Positions 32,345 to 43,842 of a stretch of DNA of 64,000 nucleotides are shown one piece after another (positions within the stretch are counted from its first letter, which is position 1; each line of letters opens with the position of its first letter). Position numbers and translations under genes: made by a program. Below the pieces are notes generated by a model. That model was given only the letters and a program-made list of their open reading frames with translations. It was not told the DNA's origin and did no database searches. The DNA comes from Phaeosaccion multiseriatum (lineage: Eukaryota > Ochrophyta, other classes), in assembly GCA_965112735.1 (NCBI GenBank), contig OZ218953.1:1178001-1242000 (forward strand), written 5' to 3'.

Positions 32345-34392
32345 CTGGAGAAGGTCGAGAGAGGCGTGGCGGAAACCAGGAGGAGGATGAGGAGGGCGAG
32401 GGTGGGGAAGAGGACGGAGCCGGAGTTTTCACTCTGTCGCTGTTTATGGGGGAGCTGCGTGCAATGCTGGCCACAGCAGGGGATGGAGATGGGCAGAGTC
32501 ATGCCGCAGAGAGGGAGGCAGGAAGTGGTGACGGAGGTGGCGGAGGTGGGGGTGGAGAAGGAGGGAAAGCAGCAGCAGCAGCGACAGCAACAGCAACAAA
32601 AGGAGGGAAGCCAGCAGCAGCAACAGCAGCAGCGGGCGAGGGGGATCGGGTGACTCTCGAACGCGCAGCCAAGAAGCTCTGTGAGGCGGTGCACGCGTTG
32701 GAGGTGGCGTGGGGAGGAGGTGACGCGGGGGGCAAGGCGGGTGCATCCAAGGCGAGGAGGAGAGAGGGAACTCCGGGGCAGTGTGGGAGCAGCGGCAGCG
32801 GCAGAACAAGCACAAAGGGGGGGCTGCAGAAAGATGACAAAAAGAGGAAACAATCGCATGGAGAGGCAGGGGAGCTGTATGCCGCCCTGGAGAGACAGCT
32901 ACCGCAGCACCATCGCAAGCCGCTCAAGTCGCCTCTCACGCGGCTCAGCGAAGCCGACATTGACGCCTGCGTGCACGCGCTGTCTGCCGGAGTAACAGCT
33001 CCCTCTGTATCACCAACTGTTGCTGAGGGAAGCTGCTCCATCCGCGTGGGCGACTTTCTGGAGGTGATGGCTCTGTTCAAGCACAGCGCACACCCGTCCT
33101 CCGCCCATCCCAGGCCACGGCGGCAGGGAGGGGCGGGCGAGCTCACCTTGCTGTTACAGCTCGGTCGGCTCATGGTCAGGGAGGGCTGGTCAGGCACCGA
33201 TGTAGTTCGAGAGGCGAGGGGCAGGAAGAGGGGCGGCGTAGGTGGTGGTGACGGCAGCGGCGGACTGTCTGTGCCAGCCAAGTACATGTGGCAATGGCTG
33301 CCGCAAGTCTTACACCCCAGCTTGTCGGCACAGCAGCAGCATACATCCTCATCTTCGTCGTCTTCTCCTCCTTCCTCCTCCTCTCGCTCCCTCGGCCTCT
33401 CCAGGGAGGGTGGTAACAAGGAGGACGGGGGGGGACAACAGGCAGTGCGGCGCGCAGTGGCAGTGATGCACGGGGGAGATGCCTCTCCAGCGGGGGGAGA
33501 GGGGGCTGTGTATCCCTCGCAGGTGGAGAGCGCCATTCGCAAGGCGCGGCTCGTGGCGGGGGACGAGAGGAGAGACGCAGAGCTGGCGGAGAGGCTGCGA
33601 CAGTTGTTGGAGGAGCACCAGCACCAACACCAACAGCACCAGCACAAGCACAACAATAAGCACAAGCACAAGCCCCACGCCCAGCCCAAGCAGCTCAAGC
33701 AATCAAAGCAGCGGCGAGGATCCGCAGGAGTTGGTGATCCAGAAGCAACAGGAGCGGGGCTTGAAAGACAACAGCAGCCCTTCTGCGAGTCGGATGTGGA
33801 GGTCCTGCTTGCCTTCGTTACTGACCCTGCGGGCGCCCACAGCAGCAGCAGCAGCAGCAGCGCCAGCAGCACTACGGTGACGGGTACTGCTCCCCCTCCC
33901 GGTGGTGGGCAGCTGAGCACCGCGCAGGTGCTGGCCAGGGTCAAGGTGTTCCGCCTCTGGACGCAGAGCAGGCCGCGATTCGCGTGGAGTCCATCACCAA
34001 GCACTGGCGTTGCAAACTGCTCCTCCGTCATCACCACCACGGGCGCAGTAGTTGCCGTCACGTGCCCTGCGATACCCGCTCTTCCAGCGGCTCTTCCGGT
34101 GGCTCTTCCGGCGATGTCGGCTGGCCCGGCTCCTGTTACTCCTGCTGCTCCTGCTGCTCCTGCTGCTGCTCGCCCCATTGTTGCCTCGCCGGTCAATGGC
34201 GCCGCTGAGATCCTCGGGAGACTGCAAGACCTCGAAGTCTGGCTCGGGGGGCTCGGCGGGCCTGGGGACTTTGGGAGCGTACAGGGAAAGGGGGTCAGGC
34301 CACTCGGCTTCCTCGACCGGCGCACTCTGCTCGCAGGGCTGAGCGACATACTCAAGCTGCCAGAGGCGCGCCGGCTGAGGAGAGCTATAAAG

Positions 34393-34451
<59 letters not shown>

Positions 34452-37400
34452 CGGGGATGAGGGAAGGGGAGGAGCGGGCGGGGCAAGCGATGACGCCTTA
34501 GGTGGGGAAGATTCTGACGGAGCGTGTTGCAGCACATCCACACATGTGGAGTCAGCAGAGCCCCGCCACTGCCACGGACAAGGAGAGTCGCTCTCGTGTC
34601 TTGCTTGGGTGGGAGCGCGGGAGAAGAAGAGGCCCCGACTGAGAGTCGAGCGCATTATCCGTGACGGGGGCAACGTTGGTGATACAGCACATGTAAGCGA
34701 CGACTCGGACGCGCCTGTCGTGGACGCAATGCCTCTGCAGGCCTTTCTGAAGCATGCCCGGAGCGACATTCGGGCCGTCGCAGCCACTGCAGCCGCCGCA
34801 GCAGCTGATGAGAAAGCCGCGACAAGAACGACACCGAGCAACTGCAGCAGCAACAACAACAACAGGAGGAGTAACCGTAGCAGCCGGTGCAAGGGCGAGG
34901 AGGTGGGGCGAGCGCTGGACTGGACGCTCTGTGCCTTCCTTATGGACCTCACTTGCCTCCAAAGAGCACTGGCCCGCCTCGTGCCTCCCCCCAAGGTGCC
35001 TTTGCGAGTCTATCTGCCCGGTGTGGGGTGGGAGCACCCGCCCATGCGGCCCCACCACACAACGGCTGCGGAGGATTGGGCGGACGGTAAGGGCTGTAAT
35101 GCCGCGCATATGAAGCTCGTGCAGGCCTTCTCCCGGTTGGACTTGACCTTGGCGCAGCGCGGAGGGAGGAGGGTCAGCGACGTACTGCACGCCGTGGAGA
35201 GCAGCCAGGGCCACTACTGCGAGGGTAAGTGTGGCTTTCTACTCTGTCTTTCTTCTCTTCTATCGCACTACGAAGTACTATGCCTTCGAAGAAGTGACTG
35301 CAAATGCCCGAGAGGCAGACTACCACTCTCAGTGCGTAACGTCTGGCCGGCGCCCTGGCGCCCTCCCCGTCTTCGTCTTCACGTCTCTTCAGTTGCTGCA
35401 CGTTAGTCTCTCTGTTGTTTCCTTGTGCTTTTCTTATTAACCCCGCGCTTGTACTTCCTTGCCCCCCTCGCACGCACGCACACATAGATTTACGGAAGGA
35501 GCTACTGAAGCTCACCGCCTCCCCGGGGGGGCGAGGCGGGGCTGAGCCTGACACAGCAGAGGACAGCAGCTTGGGCGGATCGCATGAGGCAGTGCCTGCT
35601 GTTGCTGGCACCACTCCCGAGGGAAGCTACGACTGCTCCTCCTCATCTCTCATCAGCGGTATTCGAAAGGAGGTGCGAGCAAGCGACGCTCCTTGCGTGT
35701 GTCACATCCCTCAAGCACACCTGCACTTGCATACTTACTTACGTACTTAACTTACATGCTTGCTTACTTACTCGTATTTCCGGTCTGTCTCACCTGTCGA
35801 ACGAATGATATGATTCCGCGGTATTGGCTCCTGCCGCAGATGGAGAGTCGCAGTCGGGCTCGGCAGACGGCTGAGCTGACGCTTCAATGGGCGATCAGCC
35901 TGGAAAGAAAGCAGAGTAGTAACATCGGCAGCAGCAGCAGCAGCAACAGCAAGAGCAGCAGTACCACGAGCACACCAGCGGCCAAGTTCCGGGCGGTAGT
36001 AGCTCGAGCCCAGGAGCTCGGGGTGAGGCTGGAGGACATTGCCGCCGAGGCATTGGGGCTAGCCTATATGACTGTGGATGACCTGCAGGAGGAGGAGGGG
36101 AGCCGTCGGTCGGCAGCACTCCAAGAGAAGGTAGGAGGGGTCGGCTCCTCCTCCTCTCTCTCGGACTGTGCGTCCGCCGTGGGCGTTGTGCAAGGCCCGC
36201 AAGGGGAAGGGGGAATGGCAGCAGACGGAGGAGCGCAGCGGTGGCTCGACGCACGGCTGCTGCAGAGGGCTATGAGCAGGAGGCTGCTGCCTCAAAAGGA
36301 GAGGGATGGAAGTGGAGGAGGAGGAGGAGGAGGAGGAGGAGGAGGAGAGCTGGACAGAGGCACCACCGCTGACCAGCAGGACAGAGTCAGGGCACAGGCG
36401 GCGGAGGAGGCGGCCGCAACAAGGGCCAAGAAGCAGTGTGCAAGACACATGCTGGTGCAGAGGGAGATGGCGGAGCGACTGCGCTTCGACCAAATGATGA
36501 GGGTGTGCCACATTGGGGGGGGCAGGGGAGAGGCCCAAGCTGTGATGGAAGGGTTGGCAGCGGCGGCCTACCCGGGGGGGCGGCGGCGGGCAGCGGCAGT
36601 CATGGCCAAGAGGCAAGTAGACGCTGCTGCCATATCACCAACTACTGCGGGTGCTGGAAAGAGGGAAAGAGTGGACATTCTCGCCCTGCTGGGTGTGGGG
36701 ACGGAGGGGGCAGGCGGCGATAACGATGCGCGGGTGGGGGCCCAAGAGCTGCAAGGGGCGCTGCAGCGGGGGCTCGGGCTCCACGTGAGCGTAGGAGCAG
36801 TGGAGCTACTCTACGAAGCGCTGGCATTCTCAGACAGCAGCCCCTCTGCTGCTGCTGTATCACCAATTGCTGTACCACCCACGGCGGCTCAGCTCGACGA
36901 GGCGGTGTACATTTGGGTCCAATTCAGCCCCAAGAGGCAACAGATCAACCTGGAGCGACTCACCCGGCCGCTGCACCATCAATTTGTTGACATGGGACGC
37001 ATCTTCCAGAGCGTAGAGGACAGGTACGACCCCTGCGTTGTGCGTCACCAGTGGAGGCAGCTTGCAGTCCTGCAGCAGCGGCGAGGCAAGGAGGAGGAAA
37101 GAGTGTGCGAGTCTGCAACGGGCAAGGAGGAGGATACACGAGCAGGAGAAGACGCCTCCTCGCTGAGGAAAGATGTGATCCTGACGAAGCAAGGCCTGGA
37201 GGTGGGGCTACTTCGGCTCTGCGGACAGGGGGGGCTCGCCAACCTGACCACTCGGCAGCGAGCGGGCTTGAGGCAGGCGCTGAGTAAGCTCGGTATGTAC
37301 TGCATGTTGGGTCAGCTCACCTCGGAAGGAAGGCTCGAGGCGGCGCTGCGGGCGTGCAATTTCTCACTCAAGGGAATCGAAACGACTTCGATTCCCCGGT

Positions 37401-40400
37401 GGGGGTTGAAGGGGTGGCTGCTGCAGCTGGAAGATCCGGATGGGGTGATCGGAGAGGCAGCTAGGTCCAGTGGGGTGGATAGAGAGGAAGGGGGGGAGGA
37501 GGAGGGGAAGAAGGAGGGGGAGAAAGAGAAGGAGAAGGAGGCGAAGTCGGAGGCGGAGAAGCCAGATGATTGGCTTGTTACGGAGAAAAAGCGTCAGCTG
37601 GAGGTGCGGGAGACTCTATCGAGTCTTCTGCATGAGGAAGAGGACGGCGCGCCTGCAGAGGGCCTTGCCGGCGATAAGGCGAAGGACGGTAGAGCTGGCG
37701 GGGTTGGCGTGGACTGGGTGGTGGAGCCCGAGGAGAAGCAGCGGCAATTGGCGATACAGCACACGCTGACGAACCTCCTGGTGGGTGATGATGTTGATGG
37801 TGATGATGAAAGGAAGGAGGAGGAGGAAGGAGAGGGGAAGGAGGGCAAAGGAATCGGGAAGAAGAAAGCCGCAGCAGAAGCAGCAGCTTGTGCCAGCGAT
37901 GGCAAGAACGACGACAAGGTCAAGGTGCTCAAGGGGAGGAGGAGGTGCAAGGGAGACCAGAGAGACCAGAGACAAGGCCTGCTGCTCACGAGGCTCGAAG
38001 TGCTCCTCATTCTCGGCTCTGTGCGCCGCGCCAGTACCGCGGAGAACAACGCGGCCCTAAACCTGCTCTGTGTGACGGCGTTGTGGGATCGGATGGTCGA
38101 GAGTTGCGAGGCTCTCAAGATGGCAGCGGACGCGTTTGAAACCGCCTCGTGCAAGAGGATGGAGCAGGAGCTGGAGGAGAAGCTGGCGGAGGCTCTGGTG
38201 CACCAACACACCACTGCTTCTACCGTCTCTTCCGTCTCTTCTGTCTCCGCCGTCTCCTCCGTCTGCTACTCCTCTTCTTCCTCCTCCTCCTCCTCCTCTT
38301 CCTCCGCCTCCTCCCCCTCCCGCACGCCACGGGTGTTATCAACACCATCGCTTCACGGCGACTCGAGCGTCGCTCCCGCGGGAGGTGATGACTGGCAGCA
38401 GCGATGGAGGCGAGTAGAAGATGACGCCGCCGTCGCAATTCAGGCCCTGGTGCGGAAGCAGCAAGCCGTGCGCACTTACAAATACATGCAGCAGCACCAG
38501 GACGGGGCGGTCGTCAACGTTCAGAGGCAGGTTCGGGTGCGGGAAGCACGAAGGCCGCTGCAGGGAAAGACGCAACAGGAGGAAGCAGCAGTAGCTATCC
38601 AGGGTATTGTTCGGAAACGGGAGGCACACAAAGTGTTGAAGGAGAAGAGGGAGCAGAAGGACGCGGCAGTGGCCATCCAGGGTATTGCTCGACGCAGGCA
38701 GGCTGGGAAGAATGTGCAGGAGAGGAGGCGACAGAATGATGCGGCAGTCGCTATCCAGGGCATCGCTCGGCACAGGCACGCAAAGAAGGCCCTGGAGCAG
38801 AAGAGGCAGCAGAAGGAAGCGGCTGTGGCCATTCAAGGCATTGCTCGACGAAAATACGCGAAGAAGACTCTGCAGGAGAAGAGGCGGCAGAGGGAAGCGG
38901 CCATGGCTATCCAGGGCATTGTAAGAAAAAGGGCTCGAAACGCGCTGCAGTACAAGGCGGGGAAAGAAAATGACAGAAAGAAGCAGATGCAGCAGCAGCA
39001 GCAGCAAGCGGAGGAGGAGCAGCAGCAAGTGGAAGGGGGTGAGGAGGAAAGGGCGGCTGTGGCTATCCAGGGCATCGCCCGATGCAGGCACGCAAAGAAG
39101 GCTCTGGAGCAAAAGAGGCAGCGGAAAGAAGCGGCTGTGGCCATTCAAGGAATTGCTCGACGAAACCACGCAAAGAAGACTCTGGAGGAGAGGAGGAAGC
39201 AGAGGGAAGCGGCAGTCGCTATCCAGGGCATTGCTCGACGCAAACACGCGCGGAGCGTTGTGCGCGAGCGGAGAAACAAGAGCAATAGAGTTCCCCTAGA
39301 GCAGCAGCGTGCGACGCAGTCAGGCAGCGATATGATTGGGACGAGGGGGGAGGAGGTGGAGGAGAAGGCCGCCGATCCACGTGCCTCTGGGGTGGCGGGC
39401 GTATTCAGTGCCGCAAAGCGATTGAGCAAGGGGGTGGAGCGGACCGCCCTGAAGACCCTCGGGGGCATCCGTCGGCAGAGAGCGAGAGTGGGCGACAGCA
39501 AGGCGGATGCTGCTGATGCTGCTGCTGCTGCTGCCTTTTCAGCGGCTTCAGATGCCCATCCGGGGACCCAATCAAGCGCAGCCACTCGCATTCAGGCCGT
39601 GCAGCGACGCCGGGCGGCACGCCTGAAGACCAACGCGAGAAGGCAGCAGAGGGCGGCTGCCAACCTCCAGCAGAAGACGGCGAGGAAATCAAAGATCATG
39701 GGGGAGATACGCGTTGAGCAGCGCAAGCAAGAGGATCTCCTGGAGGAGGCAAAGGCCTCTGCAGCCGTCCTTATGCAGAAGGGTGAGTGAGTGAGTGAGT
39801 GCGTGCGTGTGAGTGTGTGTGACTGCATGAGTACGTCATGTGAGAGTGCGAGGATACCTGCAAATGCAAATCTCTAAAATGAGGGCCTCTGGGTTGGCTC
39901 CGCACGCTCCGTCAAGCAGTTGAACTGTCGCTAGTAGGCTCCCATATTGGAAGCGATGCCATAGAGATTTGCGGTGTTAGGACAAGCTCATGTCTGCCCC
40001 CCTCATTCCTGTTGTGCTTGGCCTCGAGCCTTTCCCCTCTTGATACCGGCAAGTACTAACGCCAAGTCTTTGGCCCGACTGCACCTCTTGTCGTGTGGAA
40101 ACCGTCTCAGCCTTCCGCGGGCACCGCGAGCGAGTGTCTGCTCCAGCTCGGCGGGAAGCAGTTCGAAAGCGGCGTCTGATGTTTGAGCGAGGTCTGAATG
40201 ATGGTACAATCATCGTTGCAGAAACACCTGGTCAAGAGGAGATACTGATGCTTGGCGAAAAAGCAGGAGAAGGATGGGCCAGAGACGAGAGGCGCGAAGA
40301 TTTCCTCCGAGGTGTGAGAGGGAGCAGGAAGATTCATCGCCAGATTGCACACGAGCAGAGCATGTGGGATGATCGGGACGAAGATAAAAGAGGCGAGAGC

Positions 40401-40409
40401 GGCGCGTAG
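30335..40409 (+). CDS. Giant IQ-motif protein with EF-hand-like N-terminal segment (about 2925 aa)
   Basis: Six exons: 30335-30913, 31204-31447, 31586-35224, 35488-35672, 35840-39782 and 40222-40409; phases agree throughout. The start MAKGVSPYAPASRKKKSR leads into a basic, disordered region. Residues about 194-240 (DRIDKHDLTATLKKHGVETT, LLIAFLSQDRD) resemble an EF-hand-type helix-loop pair, though a full Ca-binding loop is not clear. The next 1200 residues are low-complexity with polySer, polyGln and Ala/Thr runs and short ordered islands (ERDALLVFFSSL; LTLLLQLGRLMVREGWS). From about residue 2407 there are nine clear IQ motifs of the form AVAIQGIARRxxAxK every 26-28 residues, plus one degenerate copy and one near residue 2797 (ATRIQAVQRRRAA). 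IQ motifs bind calmodulin-type light chains. A cytoskeletal scaffold is plausible. The last exon is the least certain. Confidence 0.7.
32291..32341 (+). repeat. AGC microsatellite encoding polySer
   Basis: About 17 AGC units inside the 3.6-kb exon, read as serine. Confidence 0.85.
34399..34448 (+). repeat. CAG microsatellite encoding polyGln
   Basis: About 17 CAG units in the same exon, read as glutamine. Confidence 0.85.
38421..39290 (+). repeat. IQ-motif coding repeat array
   Basis: Nine to ten units of 78-84 bp share GCNGTNGCNATCCAGGGNAT-type sequence, encoding AVAIQGIAR followed by KKALEQKRQQKEA-type helices. Two units are interrupted by a polyGln/Glu insertion at 38985-39040. The units are similar at the DNA level, so the array has expanded fairly recently. 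Confidence 0.85.
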
Positions 40410-41336
40410 GAGACTTCAGATGACGCTTGGGAGGGTATCACCTCTAAGCGACAAGTCACGGGGGCTCTGGAACCCCATGCCCATGCACGCAAGAAGTGCT
40501 CTTTCGTTTGTGAAGGCAGTTAGCGTGGAGGAGTCTGCGCATCCCAAGGGCAGCAGGAGAGGGGCGGGGGAGGGCGGATGCATTATGTCGGGCGGAAAGG
40601 GGGGGGGGTCTCTCTCATCTGGGAGAAACGTTTTGCTCTATTTACTACAGTAACCAACTAACATGTTGGTCTCACAGGAGCTCTCTGTTTGATAGTGCTA
40701 GTAGTATTTACTTGATCGGTGTTGCATTGACATTTCACAGGTAGTGGAACAGAGCTTGTGAGAGCGATCGAGAGATGGCACCGTCCTCCGCATCTCCCGC
40801 TCGGCTGCTGCACATCCCCCAAATCCTCCCAAGAACTCGCCTCCCTCAGACTGCCCTCGTGCCCACAGAATAGCTGGACTCGTCAGCCGACCCCCTTCTC
40901 TGATCGTGTACCGCCCTTCTAGTGATGCTAACCGTCTACCCAGCCCTAGCCACCCCAAGCGTTCCGCTCGCCTGCCTCTGTTGATGCCCTCCTTGACTGG
41001 CTCTCTGGGAGCCTCGGTACTGTCGCCGCGGCAAGCTCCCTCTTTTCAGCTTCCAACACAGTTGCGAGGCGCGCCTGTACTTTGTCGCTACGGGGCCCGA
41101 GCTCGTATGGATCTTCGTTATCGACCGCACACGCTGGTACGGCCACAGTCTTCCAGTGAAGAGGTTATAATGGGGGGGGGGGGTTCCTGGGGAAAAGCTG
41201 TTGGTGGTACGATCAAAAGGGTTCTTCGGAGGGAATGGGGGTCTGTTCTGCACATCACGGCTCTAGCATGTGGTGACACGGCTTGAGGGGAGATGCACGC
41301 GAAGCCACAATCACTTCTTTTGCATACTTGCCAGCC
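40410..41336. other. 3' flank of IQ gene and upstream region of HYPEF H' copy
   Basis: Bases 40410-40711 are unique sequence after the IQ-gene stop. From 40712 the right inverted arm begins, matching 22678-23297 in reverse. The HYPEF H' upstream region here is only about 620 bp long before the arm ends. No TATA box matching the K-type genes was found and no gene is supported. Confidence 0.45.
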
Positions 41337-42580
41337 ATGAAGGTCACCGCCTTTGCCGCCACCATCCTGGCCCTCGTAGGCCTCTGCACCGGCGAGGTGC
41401 AGGAGGAGCAGAAGCTCGTGCCGCGCAAGCTTGGCGGCAAGCTCAGCGGGCCCGGCGTGGTTCACCAGCACGCCCCCTACTACCTCAAGACAGTGCATTA
41501 CCCAGTGTATTACCATAAGTGGCACAGCGGGGGCAAGTCCAGTGGCTCGGGCAGCAGCGCGTCTTCCTCGTCAAGCAGAGGAAGCGGATTCTCCAAGGGC
41601 TACGGGTCCTCGTCCAAGGGCTCCAGTGGCTATGGCGCCTCTCACTACAAGAAGACGAAGGGAGGGCACTACCCTGAGTTCACACGCTACAAGGTGAGTC
41701 GAGGGGGGTGGCGAGGGAGGGACGGAGGGAGGCATAGCTTTGATCCCCTGTGTTCATATAGATGCTCTCTGGCTCACGCTGCTGCTCGCCACTGCGTCTT
41801 GCCTCTCTCTTTCTCTCTCTCTTTGTGTCTTTTATCTCTCTCTCTTTGCGTCTCTTTCGTTCTCTTTTTTGTCTCTCTCTCTCTCTCTCTCCCTCGCTCT
41901 CCCTCTCTCTCTCAGCCGTACAAAGTCCAGATAAATCATTGGCCTGTGTACAGTGACCACGTTATCGCTCCGAAGAAGTACTCCTCTTCCAGCGACTCGT
42001 CCTCATCATCCGGCCGCCAGCTTGGCGCCAAGTCCAGCGGACCGGGCATCGTTCACCAACATGCCCCGTACTACCTCAAGACAGTGCATTACCCCGTCTA
42101 TCACCACAAGTGGCATGAAGGAAAGTCCAGCAGTGGCTCTAGCTCCTCTGGCTCGAAGTCCTCCGGCTCTAGCTCCTCTGGCTCTGGCCCAAGCTCGGGG
42201 TACAGTGGCTACGGGGGCATGTACGGCGCCACTCGCTACAAGAAGACGAAAGGCGGGCACTACCCTGAGTTCACTCGCTACAAGGTGAGGGGGGGAGCTA
42301 AAGAGAGTGAGAGAGGGCTTGACTTTGCTCCTCTTCATTGATTTTGGCGGCTCGTTCCTCTCCATCCGAAGCGCTCTTCGGCCTGCGGTTGATCTCTGAT
42401 TTCTGCACGCACACCCACGCGCCACTGTTGGCCTCTCTCACCCTCCCTCAGCCATACAAAGTCCAAGTGAATCATTGGCCTGTCTACAGTGACCACGTCA
42501 TCGCCCCCAAGAAGTACTCTTCTTCCGGCGACTCGTCCTCGTCATCCGGCAGCTCTGCTTCCGACAGTGGCTCAAACTGA
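41337..42580 (+). CDS. Secreted HYPEF-family H-type protein, intact copy (284 aa)
   Basis: Three phase-0 exons: 41337-41693, 41916-42284 and 42452-42580. Signal peptide MKVTAFAATILALVGLCTG; then EEQKLVPRKLGGK, VVHQHAPYYLKTVHYPVYYH, a Ser-rich spacer with FSKGYGSSSKG, and KKTKGGHYPEFTRYK. Exon 2 opens PYKVQINHWPVYSDHVIAPK, so the piece that is a separate 27-nt microexon in K-type genes is fused here to the PVYSD exon. It then repeats the module (IVHQHAPYYLK ... GGMYGATRYKKTKGGHYPEF). Exon 3 repeats PYKVQVNHWPVYSD and ends in a Ser/Gly/Asp tail. H-type spacers use Ser-Ser-Gly rather than the strict Ser-Gly of K-type genes. This is the undamaged counterpart of the gene at 21768. Confidence 0.85.
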
Positions 42581-43063
42581 AGCCCGCACCCTTTCCGTAT
42601 CACAAGTCTCGCGAGTGGCTATTACATACTGGCAAACACCAAGTAACTTAATCAAGCAAGGCAAACACCGAGTAACGTAACCGAGTCACTTTAAAACCAA
42701 ACAGTTTTGACACATCACGCTGCAAGTCTCATCACTTGAAGTCTCCAGGCATACGTATGCTCTGTCTGCTCAGCTGCTTCGTCAAGGTCCAGGACTCCAC
42801 GTAAGCTCAAGGGGTTGGTTGCCAAGAGAAATGGAGAGCGGGGGCTTACGCGTCGTAGGGAGAATAACCGCTGCTGATTTGTGACGCGAAGCAAGCCAGA
42901 AGGTGCATCTCAAACTGCGAGAGCATCGCAAACGACACGAAAGGACGGCGGTGCTCGCAAAGGACATCTATGGCCATGGCCGCGGAGGGGGCAGATCGTT
43001 TCATTAAATCGTTACGCGAGGTGCATGTGCTGCTCGCTTACTCGTAGTCCTGTCCTGGTCTCT
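42581..43063. other. 3' flanks between HYPEF H' and GRGWG copy 3
   Basis: Mirror of 21296-21767 with the same short direct repeats near 42642-42680. Convergent 3' ends; no gene seen. Confidence 0.45.
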
Positions 43064-43842
43064 TTACCATGCACCCTTGGAGGAGGAGCCCGAGCTACCC
43101 GAGGAAGACTTGGAGGATGAGCTACCCGAGGAAGATTTGGAGCCCGAGGAGGAGCCTGAGCTACCCGAGGAAGACTTGGAGGAGGAGGATCCCGAGGAAG
43201 ACTTGGAGGATGAAGACTTGGAGGAGGAGGAGCCCGAGCTACCCGAGGAAGACTTGGAGCCCGAGGAGGAGAGCGAGGAACCCGAGTAGCCCCAGCCCCT
43301 GCCGTAGAAGTGTCCACTACCCGAGGACTTGGATCCTGAAGAAGACTTGGATCCCGAGGCGGAGAGCGAGGAGCCCCAGCCCCTGCCGTAGCCGTGGCCC
43401 CAGCCCCTGCCGTAGCCGTGGCCCCAGCCCCTGCCATAGAAGCGTCCACCCGAGGAAGACTTGGAGCCCGAGGAGGAGAGCGAGGAACCCCAGCCCCTGC
43501 CGTAGCCGTGGCCCCAGCCCCTGCCGTAGCCGCGGCCCCAGCCCCTGCCGTAAGACTTGGAGCCCGATGAGCTGCGTCCATAGTGACTACGAGTGCAGCA
43601 TGAGACACGGGACGAAAGGCGAGGGACGCACTCAACGTGAGAAATGAGGCCAACAGCAATGAAAGGAGGAGCGGCACGGTTCTAAGAGACGCAAAAAAGG
43701 GGAAACGACGCGCCTTGAGGACTACTTACAGCTCGCGTTGGTTGGCCTCTTCCGCAGTGGCGGCGTCCGTAATGGGAACGCTGGCGCTGGTGGCAAGAGC
43801 GAGGGCGGCTGCGAGGGCCATGAGCACTTGGAGAACCTTCAT
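43064..43842 (-). CDS. Secreted GRGWG/SSGSK repeat protein, copy 3 (211 aa)
   Basis: Two minus-strand exons, 43842-43730 and 43586-43064, joined in phase 2. The signal peptide starts MKVLQVLMALAAALALATSA, with Lys at position 2 where the left-arm copies have Gln. The propeptide ends NQREL. The mature part has an extra HGYGRGWG repeat relative to copy 4 and a GYSGSSLSS block after the FYGRGWG repeat, then the Ser/Lys tail ending KGAW. It is the longest family member. It is divergent from HYPEF copy 3. Confidence 0.85.

Noticed and set aside
43077-43289. Acidic antisense ORFs (repeats of ELPEEDLE) opposite the GRGWG genes
   Set aside because: They are the reverse reading of the Ser/Lys repeat exon, which has no stops in several frames because of its codon bias. 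They lack splice and signal-peptide support, whereas the sense reading has both.
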